From the NCBI RefSeq assembly GCF_000219725.1, contig NC_015732.1:1550001-1614000 (forward strand): DNA of 64,000 nucleotides, read 5' to 3'. Origin of the DNA: Gracilinema caldarium DSM 7334. Its GTDB lineage: Bacteria; Spirochaetota; Spirochaetia; Treponematales; Breznakiellaceae. The notes below the pieces were generated by a model that ran no database searches, was not told the origin of the DNA, and saw only the letters and a program-made list of their open reading frames with translations. Shown here piece by piece: positions 39,972-47,168 of this stretch. Positions within the stretch are counted from its first letter, which is position 1; every line of letters starts with the position of its first letter. The translations under genes and the position numbers were made by a program.

Positions 39972-40012
39972 AAAAAAGGGCTGTAAAATAACAGAGGTTA
40001 TTTTACAGCCCT
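39972..40012 (-). terminator. Terminator after the tRNA-Thr/tRNA-Tyr unit
   Basis: Perfect 16-bp stem (arms 39977-39992 and 39997-40012) with a four-base loop, followed on the minus strand by six T residues. It is the strongest intrinsic terminator in the window. Confidence 0.95.
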
Positions 40013-40016
40013 AAGT

Positions 40017-40098
40017 TGGGGAGAGAAGGATTCGAACCTTCGAAGGCTGAGCCAACAGATTTACAGTCTGCCCCCTTTGACCGCTCGGGAATCTCCCC
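40017..40098 (-). tRNA. tRNA-Tyr (anticodon GTA)
   Basis: A class II tRNA with long variable arm. Acceptor arms GGGGAGA and TCTCCCC pair perfectly; the T-arm contains GGTTCGAATCC and the anticodon loop is CTGTAAA, anticodon GTA. The discriminator base is A and no CCA is encoded, so the tail must be added by the CCA-adding enzyme, whose gene lies at 42318. Confidence 0.95.
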
Positions 40099-40140
40099 TT
40101 TTATAAACAATAGATGCAACGCGCCATCCGCTTGCTCTAC

Positions 40141-40214
40141 AGCCATCTCCCGGAATCGAACCGGGGACCTCGAGATTACAAGTCACGCGCTCTAGCCAAC
40201 TGAGCTAAGATGGC
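40141..40214 (-). tRNA. tRNA-Thr (anticodon TGT)
   Basis: Standard cloverleaf with acceptor arms GCCATCT and AGATGGC, D-arm TAGCTCAGTTGGCTAGAGC, anticodon loop CTTGTAA (anticodon TGT, reading ACA) and T-arm GGTTCGATTCC. No CCA is encoded. It lies 42 bases upstream of tRNA-Tyr in the same transcript; a Thr-Tyr pairing is also seen in other bacteria. Confidence 0.95.
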
Positions 40215-40230
40215 GTCTGTGATGGTTTGC

Positions 40231-40259
40231 ACTATACAGAAAAGTGCTGCTTTGGTCAA
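40231..40259 (-). promoter_or_regulatory. Promoter of the tRNA-Thr/tRNA-Tyr unit
   Basis: On the minus strand TTGACC (40254-40259), 17-base spacer, TATAGT (40231-40236). The predicted +1 near 40224 is about 10 bases before the mature tRNA-Thr. Confidence 0.7.
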
Positions 40260-40283
40260 TATAATTTTTACACTTTTTTATTT

Positions 40284-40673
40284 TTATTTGATTTTTGATG
40301 GGCCCTTCATTAAATCTGGCCGCAATTGTTCGGCTCCATGAATATACACATGTTCTGGCTTGTGATCCTTTGACAGATAGCAATGGATTAAAATACGTAT
40401 CATTCGAGGGAGCATACCGTCAATTACCGGTTCAGCAGCTGCAAAAAGGGCCACATTCTGAGCCTTCCCTGCTCTTCTTAATGCTGTAGCCGGATTCAGT
40501 ACCGTTATATCGGGAGTGACCGTAAATTGGACCGAAACAATCTGCTCTTCCTCTAATCCATTCCGGGACAATAGGGCTTCATACAGTTCTGTCACTTTTT
40601 CCTGAATATCCTGTTCAGTATTCGTGCAACCTGTCGCACCCCGAAGTGCACATAATCTAAGGGCTTCATTCAT
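40284..40673 (-). CDS. aroH: Chorismate mutase, AroH type
   Basis: A 129-residue monofunctional AroH-class chorismate mutase that turns chorismate into prephenate for Phe and Tyr synthesis. The opening LCALRGATGCTNTEQDI contains the conserved substrate-binding Arg. VSVQFTVTPDI, the Ala-rich ATALRRAG and EPVIDGMLPRMIRILIH with the catalytic Glu region all match the family. Length is normal. It is four bases after a small membrane protein gene, with AAGGAA before the ATG. No other aromatic amino-acid genes are in the window. Confidence 0.92.
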   Translation of the reverse strand: MNEALRLCALRGATGCTNTEQDIQEKVTELYEALLSRNGLEEEQIVSVQFTVTPDITVLNPATALRRAGKAQNVALFAAAEPVIDGMLPRMIRILIHCYLSKDHKPEHVYIHGAEQLRPDLMKGPSKIK

Positions 40674-40676
40674 GGG

Positions 40677-41012
40677 CTATACTGTTCCTTGGGTTATTTG
40701 TATCAAAAAAGCAATAATAAAAGATAGTAGGCCGCTCAAAATAGCGATTCCACCATAGCCAAGATACACAGCCAGGCCAGTTCTTTTTGTTAGGGCCGAA
40801 TAGAGACAACCAACCATGCTTGACAGGCTCAGCAGAATGGTGCCATGGACCAGCAGGGATAGCAAAAATAGCTGTGTATCCGCCAGGAAGCCCTGGTAAT
40901 TTCCTATGCCATATAACAGGATGAGTACAAAATTCATAATACTCAGCAGGACAATGAATCGTTTAAGTAATAGGCCAAACAGTGCTTTAGGTACAACCCT
41001 TCTGAATTTCAT
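40677..41012 (-). CDS. Small membrane protein of unknown function
   Basis: A 111-residue protein with three, perhaps four, hydrophobic segments (about 15-36, 45-67, 78-105). AGGAAG precedes the ATG by about six bases. It is divergent from the HIT gene, with start codons only 41 bases apart and overlapping control regions. It has no motif I recognise; the pairing with aroH could mean a transport role but that is a guess. Confidence 0.6.
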   Translation of the reverse strand: MKFRRVVPKALFGLLLKRFIVLLSIMNFVLILLYGIGNYQGFLADTQLFLLSLLVHGTILLSLSSMVGCLYSALTKRTGLAVYLGYGGIAILSGLLSFIIAFLIQITQGTV

Positions 41013-41014
41013 AC

Positions 41015-41043
41015 TTGCTTCCTGAACAATGGTCGGTTATGCT
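41015..41043 (+). promoter_or_regulatory. Promoter of the HIT hydrolase gene, near-leaderless
   Basis: TTGCTT (41015-41020), 17-base spacer, TATGCT (41038-41043). The predicted +1 is A at 41050, three bases before the ATG at 41053. This supports 41053 over the upstream ATG at 41029, which would lie inside the promoter. Confidence 0.5.
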
Positions 41044-41052
41044 AGAACCAGC

Positions 41053-41556
41053 ATGGAGTATTTTTTTAATTTTGAAAAGATCGCCTATCTTAAGGGAAAA
41101 CGGCCTGAGGGGTGCATCCTCTGTCTTATACGGGATCATAGCGATCTTGTTCAGGATTTAACCGTATACAGTCAGGATGGGTTTTCTGTATCCCTTAATT
41201 TATACCCCTATAACCCCGGCCATCTCATCGTGTTTCCCCATCGTCATTGTACGGATCTCAGGGAATTTCATATTGATGAACAGCTGGCCCTTCATAAGAC
41301 CCTCAGTCTCGCTCTGTCGGTGCTTGATCAGGAGTATCATCCATCGGGCTACAATATTGGCTGTAATATGGGGCTCAATGCGGGAGCTTCGATTGAACAT
41401 ATCCACTATCATATTATTCCCCGTTACCCCAGAGAAATTGGGATTGCAGAACTTTTTGCAGGGAAACGGGTGCTCGTAGAACATCCCCTAGACAGCATGG
41501 AACGATTACAAAGGGCTTTTGCAGAAAAGGCTGAAGAAACGGCCAATCAACCATAA
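41053..41556 (+). CDS. HIT-family nucleotide hydrolase/transferase
   Basis: A 167-residue histidine-triad protein. Early CILC resembles the zinc-binding CxxC of the family. NPGHLIVFPHRHC and the triad EHIHYHIIPR near residue 120 carry the active-site His. The family cleaves or transfers nucleotide phosphoramide or dinucleoside polyphosphate bonds; an Ap4A hydrolase or phosphorylase-like role is most likely. I chose ATG 41053 (MEYFFNFEKIAYLKG), since the longer ATG at 41029 sits within the promoter and neither has a ribosome site. Confidence 0.9.
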   Translation: MEYFFNFEKIAYLKGKRPEGCILCLIRDHSDLVQDLTVYSQDGFSVSLNLYPYNPGHLIVFPHRHCTDLREFHIDEQLALHKTLSLALSVLDQEYHPSGYNIGCNMGLNAGASIEHIHYHIIPRYPREIGIAELFAGKRVLVEHPLDSMERLQRAFAEKAEETANQP

Positions 41557-41607
41557 GGGACAGCCCATCGGTCCCCTGCGTGTTTAAATATTCCCTTCAG
41601 CAGGTTT

Positions 41608-42258
41608 TTAAGAAATTTCCAGAAAAGCTTCCAGGGGGACCATAACAAGAAAGCGGCCAGCACAGGCATAAACCGAACAGGGGCTTGTGGTTACCCTATT
41701 GCTTAATCCAAAAAAACCTCTGAACCAGGAAAGGCCCCGCAAGGGCCACTGTAGTCCCCTGCTGTCCGCATCCCATGGACCAGAACCGGCTGGGAACACC
41801 GATACAAGGGTGTCAGTGGGCAGTGACAAGGTAAGTTCATGATCTACAAGGCTGACCAGTTCGGTTTCAGTGCACCAGCGGTTGGGAGCCCGGGGCCGGT
41901 CAAACAGGGCTGTAATGGCCAGGAGGTGATCCGTCCGCCCGCCTCCGCCGCCAATAAGGGTTATATCGGTACAGCCCTGGTCCCATGCCAGGTTAAGGGC
42001 TAATTCGGTGTCGGTGTAATCCTTATCGACCGGGTATTGGAGTACGCGATCCTTTGGGTACGATGAAAGTCGGGAAAGGTCCCCAAGGGAATCCATATCC
42101 CCCACAATCCAATCTGGGGAAAAACCGAAGGCTTCACAACGGAGGAGTCCCGAATCTGCGGCAATCACCAGGTCTGGCTTATCCAAGAAAGGTTTACAAA
42201 GATCGAAAGTGGGGCCAGCCCCGCCAATAAAAATCAAAGCCCGTTTTTTAGTTGTCAT
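41608..42258 (-). CDS. thiN: Thiamine pyrophosphokinase
   Basis: A 216-residue enzyme that converts thiamine to thiamine pyrophosphate with ATP. Family motifs: AADSG near residue 33, WIVGDMDS near 50, DKDYTDTELAL near 79, and the Gly-rich loop LIGGGGGRTDH near 100; the Asp residues bind Mg-ATP. The C-terminal beta domain is less conserved. AGGAAGGG precedes the ATG. It is divergent from cca, with their promoters overlapping in a 59-base gap. No TPP riboswitch is seen. Confidence 0.94.
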   Translation of the reverse strand: MTTKKRALIFIGGAGPTFDLCKPFLDKPDLVIAADSGLLRCEAFGFSPDWIVGDMDSLGDLSRLSSYPKDRVLQYPVDKDYTDTELALNLAWDQGCTDITLIGGGGGRTDHLLAITALFDRPRAPNRWCTETELVSLVDHELTLSLPTDTLVSVFPAGSGPWDADSRGLQWPLRGLSWFRGFFGLSNRVTTSPCSVYACAGRFLVMVPLEAFLEIS

Positions 42259-42280
42259 AGATTACCCTTCCTCATCCTCT

Positions 42281-42309
42281 TTCCCAGGAATGGGTTATTG
42301 TATTATAGT
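42281..42309 (+). promoter_or_regulatory. Promoter of cca, near-leaderless
   Basis: TTCCCA (42281-42286), 17-base spacer, TATAGT (42304-42309). The predicted +1 is A at 42316, two bases before the ATG at 42318; there is no ribosome site. On the other strand an overlapping TATAAT may serve thiN. Confidence 0.45.
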
Positions 42310-42317
42310 GGGGCCAT

Positions 42318-43667
42318 ATGGGCAAGTTCCACATTCATCCTGCGGTACTCGAAGTAGCACGCATTTTTAGAAAACATGACAAAGAGGTATATCTGGTCGG
42401 CGGGGCTGTTCGGGATCTGGTACGGGGCAAAGTCGCCAAGGACTGGGACCTGGCAACCAATGCAAAACCCGAAGAAGTGCAGGCCATGTTCCACCGTGTT
42501 ATTCCTACAGGAATTAAGCATGGTACCGTGACCATACTCTTTAAAGGTCTTTCGATAGAGACAACCACCTTTCGTACCGAGGGCACCTATTCAGATGGGC
42601 GGCGACCGGATACCATTCATTTTACCCATACCATAGAAGAAGACCTTTCCCGGCGGGACTTTACCATGAATGCCCTGGCTTTAGAACTGCCAGAACAGCG
42701 CCTGGTAGACCCTTATAATGGCCAAAAAGATATCCAGAACCGTATCATCCGTTGTGTAGGAGATGCTGCAGAGCGCTTTTACGAAGACGGCCTTCGCCCC
42801 TTGCGGGCCATCCGCTTTGCATCTCAGCTTCTTTTTACCATCGAGCCACATACGCTGAAAGCTATTGGGCCAGCCCTGACAATAACTGCAAAGGTGTCTA
42901 TGGAACGGATCCGGGATGAATTGGACAAAATTCTTGCATCCGAACAGCCATCCCTCGCTTTCAGATTGATGGAAACTACCGGCATGCTCAACCTGTTGCT
43001 TCCGGAATTACAAGCCTGCCGTGGGGTAGAACAGAAGGGATTTCATCAATTTGATGTACTGGACCATCTCCTGCTCTCCTGTGATGCTGCACCAAAGGAT
43101 AAACTTCAGGTCCGTCTTGCGGCCCTCCTTCATGATATCGGGAAACCTGTTGTCCGCGCCCAGGATGAACTGGGAATATGGACCTTTTACCGGCACGAGG
43201 AAGTCTCTGCTAAACTGGCCAGAACAATCATGATTCGCCTTAAATACCCGAATGCACTTATTGATCAGGTTTGTCATCTTATTTCGGTGCATATGTTTCA
43301 TTACGATGAAAACTGGACTGATGCGGCGGTACGCCGTTTTATTGTCCGGGTAGGTGAATCGGCGCTGGAGGATCTTTTGGATCTGAGGCGGGCCGATACC
43401 TGGGGTACTGCAGGACGAGAACCCCCAGCAAACCTGAACCAGGACCTGGTAGACCGCATTCAAGAGGTTTTATCAAAAGATAAGGCCCTTTCTATCAAAG
43501 ACTTGGCTGTTAATGGAGAAGACCTGGCACTGCTCGGAATTCCCCGGGGGCCAGTGATGGGGAGGATCCTCAAGGAACTCTTTGAAACGGTACTTGATGA
43601 TCCGGAACAGAATACCAAGGAAAGACTTTCCTATATAGCAGAACAACTTTATAAAAAGTACCAATAA
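42318..43667 (+). CDS. cca: tRNA nucleotidyltransferase / polynucleotide adenylyltransferase with HD domain
   Basis: A 449-residue class II nucleotidyltransferase. The head has VYLVGGAVRD and KDWDLATNA with the two catalytic Asp residues, then the RRDFTMNALAL motif and the RPLRAIRFASQL segment. A C-terminal HD domain follows (LLHDIGKP near residue 272). The three tRNAs in this window all lack an encoded CCA, so a CCA-adding role is needed and this is the best candidate, though poly(A) polymerase of the same family cannot be excluded. It lacks a Shine-Dalgarno and has a near-leaderless promoter. It converges on rnc with a 107-base gap lacking a clear terminator. Confidence 0.92.
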   Translation: MGKFHIHPAVLEVARIFRKHDKEVYLVGGAVRDLVRGKVAKDWDLATNAKPEEVQAMFHRVIPTGIKHGTVTILFKGLSIETTTFRTEGTYSDGRRPDTIHFTHTIEEDLSRRDFTMNALALELPEQRLVDPYNGQKDIQNRIIRCVGDAAERFYEDGLRPLRAIRFASQLLFTIEPHTLKAIGPALTITAKVSMERIRDELDKILASEQPSLAFRLMETTGMLNLLLPELQACRGVEQKGFHQFDVLDHLLLSCDAAPKDKLQVRLAALLHDIGKPVVRAQDELGIWTFYRHEEVSAKLARTIMIRLKYPNALIDQVCHLISVHMFHYDENWTDAAVRRFIVRVGESALEDLLDLRRADTWGTAGREPPANLNQDLVDRIQEVLSKDKALSIKDLAVNGEDLALLGIPRGPVMGRILKELFETVLDDPEQNTKERLSYIAEQLYKKYQ

Positions 43668-43774
43668 GGGCGATAGAAAGCCTATGTGGCTACTGGTTAC
43701 ACCCCTTTAATTGAATGGGAACGCACAGAGACATTCCTAACTGTAGTAGACAGTGCTGAGTCATTACTTGGGGA

Positions 43775-44524
43775 TCACATGATATCAGTAATCGCCTTAT
43801 AGGCAAGCTTGGCAGCTTCCTGTTCCGCTTCTTTTTTATTTTTGCCGATGCCAGGACCATAAGCAACCCCATTCACGTGTACTTCTACCCAGAACATCCG
43901 CTCATGGTCAGGACCGGTCCGTTTGAGGAGCGTATAGGTTGGATAGTTTTTATAAAGCTGTTGGCATTTTTCCTGGAGCAACGTTTTATAATCCCGGTGA
44001 TGCTGATTTGTTACCACCCGTTCAATTTCTACTTCCAGGTACTTGCTGATAAATTCAAAAACAGCCTTGTAGCCTGAATCTAAATAATAGGCACCGATCA
44101 ATGCTTCCAGAGCATCGGCTAAAATTGCCTTTTTGGTCCTTCCACCAGATAGTTCTTCGCCCTTGCCAAGAATCAGAAGAACATCTATTTGAAGTTCCCT
44201 GGCAATACCTGCCAGGGTATCTTCGGATACAACAACCGATTTAATTTTAGCTAATTCTCCCTCTGGCTGAGCAGATAGCTTCTCATACAGAATCGTAGCT
44301 GTACAGGCACCCAAAATGGCATCACCCAAAAATTCGAGGCGTTCATTATTAATTTTTTGAGGAAATTCGTTCGAGGCGGATCGATGAATGAAAGAAAGGT
44401 TCAGAAGTTCAAGACTTCTGAACCTTATGGCTGCGGTCTTCTGAAAATCAATGAGCACCTGTTTTCTGGCACTATTGACAGTATTTGACCCAGCGGGGAC
44501 CGCCTGTATACTGCGATCCTTCAC
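43775..44524 (-). CDS. rnc: Ribonuclease III
   Basis: A 249-residue double-stranded-RNA endonuclease that processes rRNA and some mRNAs. The catalytic domain has NNERLEFLGDAILG (catalytic Glu and Asp) and ADALEALIGAYYLDSG. A dsRNA-binding domain occupies the last about 75 residues (DYKTLLQEKCQQL to KEAEQEAAKLAYKA). The start is uncertain: I chose GTG 44524, four bases after the acpP stop; a later GTG near residue 23 would also keep the catalytic domain intact. The longer frame upstream of 44524 lies inside acpP and is a shadow. Confidence 0.95.
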   Translation of the reverse strand: MKDRSIQAVPAGSNTVNSARKQVLIDFQKTAAIRFRSLELLNLSFIHRSASNEFPQKINNERLEFLGDAILGACTATILYEKLSAQPEGELAKIKSVVVSEDTLAGIARELQIDVLLILGKGEELSGGRTKKAILADALEALIGAYYLDSGYKAVFEFISKYLEVEIERVVTNQHHRDYKTLLQEKCQQLYKNYPTYTLLKRTGPDHERMFWVEVHVNGVAYGPGIGKNKKEAEQEAAKLAYKAITDIM

Positions 44525-44528
44525 CGTC

Positions 44529-44765
44529 TTATTTCTGCTGGGATTTGATGAACTCGTAGGCGTCCCGGACGGTCTCGAACTCGTTTGCCTTCTCATCAGG
44601 AATGGAAATCCCCATTTCTTCTTCGATAGCATAGACAAGCTCATAGGTGTCGAGGCTGTCAGCGCCTAAATCCTGCCGGAAAGAAGCATCGAGGGTGATT
44701 TTCCCCTCATCAATCTCAAGCTTTTCAGCAATCAGCTTCTTCATCTTTTCAAATAATTCATCCAT
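44529..44765 (-). CDS. acpP: Acyl carrier protein
   Basis: A 78-residue acidic four-helix protein that carries fatty acyl chains on a phosphopantetheine arm. The attachment site is the Ser in GADSLDTYELV (residue 37), the standard DSL motif. AAGGAG is nine bases before the ATG. It sits between rpmF and rnc; the coaD gene upstream makes a precursor of its prosthetic group. The rpmF-acpP-rnc cluster is a common bacterial arrangement, here without fab genes. Confidence 0.98.
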   Translation of the reverse strand: MDELFEKMKKLIAEKLEIDEGKITLDASFRQDLGADSLDTYELVYAIEEEMGISIPDEKANEFETVRDAYEFIKSQQK

Positions 44766-44786
44766 CTGAGTAATCTCCTTATCCTT

Positions 44787-44975
44787 TTAGGCTTTGGACT
44801 CGGGAACAATTACCTGCTTGCCGCGATAGAACCCACATTTCGGGCAAACCCGATGGGGAAGCACACGGTTTCCGCAGGTACTGCACTCAACGAGTGTGGG
44901 CGCGACAAGCTTCATATTGATGGATTGCCGACGCCGGGTCCGAGCTTTGGACGTCTTAAACTTAGGAACTGCCAT
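44787..44975 (-). CDS. rpmF: 50S ribosomal protein L32
   Basis: A 62-residue ribosomal protein. The basic N-terminus MAVPKFKTSKARTRRRQS is diagnostic, and the zinc ribbon is complete: CSTCGNRVLPHRVCPKCG with two CxxC pairs. GAGG lies eight bases before the ATG, in a leader of about 30 bases. No DUF177 gene precedes it, unlike in many bacteria. Confidence 0.98.
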   Translation of the reverse strand: MAVPKFKTSKARTRRRQSINMKLVAPTLVECSTCGNRVLPHRVCPKCGFYRGKQVIVPESKA

Positions 44976-45019
44976 ATCAAAAACCTCACTTAAGTCGTAG
45001 TACCGGTAGAGTCTGACAC

Positions 45020-45048
45020 AATCTAAACAAAATGTCGTAGATTGTCAA
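45020..45048 (-). promoter_or_regulatory. Promoter of rpmF-acpP-rnc
   Basis: On the minus strand TTGACA (45043-45048), 17-base spacer, TAGATT (45020-45025). The predicted start near 45013 leaves a leader of about 38 bases that carries a ribosome site. Confidence 0.7.
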
Positions 45049-45068
45049 GATCAAATTTCCGGGTAATA

Positions 45069-45557
45069 TTAAAAAGAGCCCCTATCATACTTTTTTTTTA
45101 AAGCTTCTGCAACTATGGGAGGAACCATCTTTGATACATCGCCGCCAAAAGAAGCAAGTTCCTTGATCGCCGAGGAACGCAGAACAAAGTATTTTGGATC
45201 GGTGGTCATAAAAATGGTTTCAATAGAGGGATTAAGACCCTTATTCATCATGGATAAATCAAACTCATAGGAAAAATCCGAAACTCCCCGAACTCCGCGA
45301 ATAAGCACTTTAATCTGTTTTTTGCTGAGGTAGTTAACAATGAGGGAGTCCCACATATCAACCCGTACATTAGACCAGTGGGAAACCAGATCTTTCATCA
45401 TGGCAACCCGTTCATCTGGAGAAAAAAGATACTTTTTTTCCCGATTTACCGCTACAACAATATGAAGTTCATCAAAAATATCTACTGCCCGCTCAATAAT
45501 ATTGAGATGTCCAAAGGTTGGAGGATCGAAGGATCCTGGGAAGGCCGCTCGTAACAT
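45069..45557 (-). CDS. coaD: Phosphopantetheine adenylyltransferase
   Basis: A 162-residue nucleotidyltransferase that makes dephospho-CoA from 4'-phosphopantetheine and ATP. The opening [21 protein letters not shown] contains the HxGH-type nucleotide loop, here [16 protein letters not shown] binds pantetheine and LRSSAIKEL replaces the usual ISSTxVR. I set the start at 45557 because this matches the family N-terminus exactly and lies three bases after a predicted +1; the longer frame to 45620 would run through the promoter. There is no Shine-Dalgarno. Confidence 0.95.
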   Translation of the reverse strand: MLRAAFPGSFDPPTFGHLNIIERAVDIFDELHIVVAVNREKKYLFSPDERVAMMKDLVSHWSNVRVDMWDSLIVNYLSKKQIKVLIRGVRGVSDFSYEFDLSMMNKGLNPSIETIFMTTDPKYFVLRSSAIKELASFGGDVSKMVPPIVAEALKKKYDRGSF

Positions 45558-45566
45558 AATAAAAGG

Positions 45567-45595
45567 AGCATATGGGAGCAATTTCGGTGCGTCAA
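45567..45595 (-). promoter_or_regulatory. Promoter of coaD, near-leaderless
   Basis: On the minus strand TTGACG (45590-45595), 17-base spacer, TATGCT (45567-45572). The predicted +1 is A at 45560, three bases before the ATG. Confidence 0.6.
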
Positions 45596-45648
45596 GGGGA
45601 TGAATGGGATAACGGATCATAAGTTAAGCAGGAAATTGATAATATGGT

Positions 45649-45677
45649 TTGACGATTCAGCCTCAGTCAGATAAAAT
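45649..45677 (+). promoter_or_regulatory. Promoter of the 45685 lipoprotein gene, leaderless
   Basis: TTGACG (45649-45654), 17-base spacer, TAAAAT (45672-45677). The predicted +1 is 45684-45685, at the start codon; no ribosome site is present. Confidence 0.6.
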
Positions 45678-45684
45678 ATAGCTT

Positions 45685-46257
45685 ATGAAATCTCAGTTAT
45701 GGGTATTAGTTGTTAGTTTTGGAGTTATGTTCAATTCATGCCAAACACAGGGAACCATTGCTCCAACTTCTGTTTCTCCCCATGACAAACCTGCTGGGAT
45801 CCCAGAAACAAGTGTCGATACAACAACAAACCAAACAACAACTGAACCGGTTGAGGATAGTACCTTTGATCCTGCCAGCATTAGTCAGGAGGTCTTTGAT
45901 ACTACTAAGGGAGAAGTACAGGCTCTCATAGAAAAATTGAATCTGATCATACGAAACAGGGATTATGAAGCATGGGTTCAATATCTGAGTCCTAGTTATA
46001 AGACTGCATTAAGTGACAGCGAATTTTTAAAAAACGCTTCTGAATCGAGCCGTCTTAAGAATCAAAATATCATTTTAAAAAATCTCGAAGATTATTTTTT
46101 ATACGTAGTGGTTCCATCCCGGGCCAATGATCGGGTTGATGATATCGAATTTATTAGCAAAAATCGGGTAAAAGCATATACTATTACTAACAAGGGACAA
46201 CGTCTCAGGCTGTATGAACTTGAAAAAACAGCGGGGAATTGGAATATTGTAAATTGA
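45685..46257 (+). CDS. Putative lipoprotein
   Basis: A 190-residue protein with signal sequence and lipobox FNSC (Cys 19), so likely membrane-anchored. A Thr/Pro/Ser-rich linker (about 24-70) leads to a C-terminal domain (about 75-190) that has the outline of a small SnoaL/NTF2-like fold (helix, then strands ending in NWNIVN), which is only a guess. It is followed 22 bases later by the HEAT-repeat gene and probably shares its transcript. Confidence 0.7.
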   Translation: MKSQLWVLVVSFGVMFNSCQTQGTIAPTSVSPHDKPAGIPETSVDTTTNQTTTEPVEDSTFDPASISQEVFDTTKGEVQALIEKLNLIIRNRDYEAWVQYLSPSYKTALSDSEFLKNASESSRLKNQNIILKNLEDYFLYVVVPSRANDRVDDIEFISKNRVKAYTITNKGQRLRLYELEKTAGNWNIVN

Positions 46258-46279
46258 TGAAAGGCCTTAGGAGGAAACA

Positions 46280-47035
46280 ATGAAAACTTGGTATCGGATA
46301 GGTGTAGTGTTTGTTGTATCAATGATGACTGGAACAGCTCTATTTGGACAAACACAGACCACAAAAAAGGAACTGTCTGTAGAAGAGTCCTATCTACAGG
46401 AATCGGTAGAAATGATGGTTATCCGGGAGCAGGCCCGAGCCGAAAGCCGGGATATGAAGCTGGTAGCTTTGGAATATATTGGAGATGCAATTAAGGGGGG
46501 GCGGGCAAATCCAGAAATTCAAAAAACTTTGGAATATTTAGCCCTCGAAGGTATCGTATACCAGGCTCGTGAAGGTGGTGTGGGCCGGCTGACTAATAAC
46601 TATCCCGATGTTCGTACTAAGGCGGCCCAGTATCTTGGAGAACTCGGTACAAAAGAAGCTAAGGATATACTGGTTAAAATGGTGTTAAGTGATCCGGAAC
46701 CGATGGTGTTAACCGAAGCTATTAAATCTCTGGGTAAAATTGGTACCAATGACAATGATGAAGTAACTACCGCTATTTCATGGATTGTAACCCGTTTTGA
46801 TATTCTTAATCCTGACAATATTCTCGCCCTCTCTGCCCTTGAATCTTATGAGAAAATTGCTGAAAAGAATGGGGGCATCAAGGATCCATCCGTAGTAAGG
46901 ACCATTATCAGAATCGCAGAGGGTAATTATATCCGACCAGTTCAAACCCGGGCTCGGGAAACACTGAATACCCTGAGGAAATATACGGCTCAACAAAATA
47001 ACAAAGCCAACACTCAGAGCAGTGGACAAAAGTAG
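46280..47035 (+). CDS. Secreted HEAT-repeat protein
   Basis: A 251-residue protein with signal peptide (cleavage near LFGQ, about residue 24). From about 55 to 235 it is a stack of HEAT-like helix pairs, for example VRTKAAQYLGELGTKEA and VLTEAIKSLGKIGTND. A Gln/Asn/Ser-rich tail ends it. AGGAGG precedes the ATG. Such repeats mediate protein contacts; partner unknown. It ends 63 bases before a strong terminator. Confidence 0.8.
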   Translation: MKTWYRIGVVFVVSMMTGTALFGQTQTTKKELSVEESYLQESVEMMVIREQARAESRDMKLVALEYIGDAIKGGRANPEIQKTLEYLALEGIVYQAREGGVGRLTNNYPDVRTKAAQYLGELGTKEAKDILVKMVLSDPEPMVLTEAIKSLGKIGTNDNDEVTTAISWIVTRFDILNPDNILALSALESYEKIAEKNGGIKDPSVVRTIIRIAEGNYIRPVQTRARETLNTLRKYTAQQNNKANTQSSGQK

Positions 47036-47098
47036 ATTCACCATAAGGGGGCTTTTCATAACATTAGGTTCGGGACGCCCCATTATATTTTGATGTAT

Positions 47099-47129
47099 GA
47101 TCCTGGCTTAAAAGCCAGGGTCTTTTTTT
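47099..47129 (+). terminator. Terminator after the HEAT-repeat gene
   Basis: An 11-bp stem with one G-T pair (arms 47099-47109 and 47112-47122, tip frayed to a small loop) followed by seven T residues. It isolates the mutasome cassette from upstream transcription. Confidence 0.9.
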
Positions 47130-47133
47130 ACTC

Positions 47134-47162
47134 TTGATAACTACACAGATGTTAAGTATAAT
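47134..47162 (+). promoter_or_regulatory. Promoter of the DUF72-ImuB-DnaE2 cassette, leaderless
   Basis: TTGATA (47134-47139), 17-base spacer, perfect TATAAT (47157-47162). Position +1 falls exactly on the A of the ATG at 47169. No Shine-Dalgarno and no obvious LexA-type palindrome is visible. Confidence 0.75.
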
Positions 47163-47168
47163 AATGGT

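Noticed and set aside
41560-41607. Terminator between the HIT gene and thiN
   Set aside because: A CCTGC/GCAGG stem with a loop of about 19 bases and five T residues is possible but too weak to list as a feature.
41557-42317. TPP riboswitch near thiN
   Set aside because: The leader between thiN and cca is only 59 bases and lacks the conserved CTGAGA and related elements.
44525-44644. N-terminal extension of RNase III running through acpP
   Set aside because: The 40 extra residues fall inside acpP in another frame and do not resemble RNase III; the GTG at 44524 is a better start.
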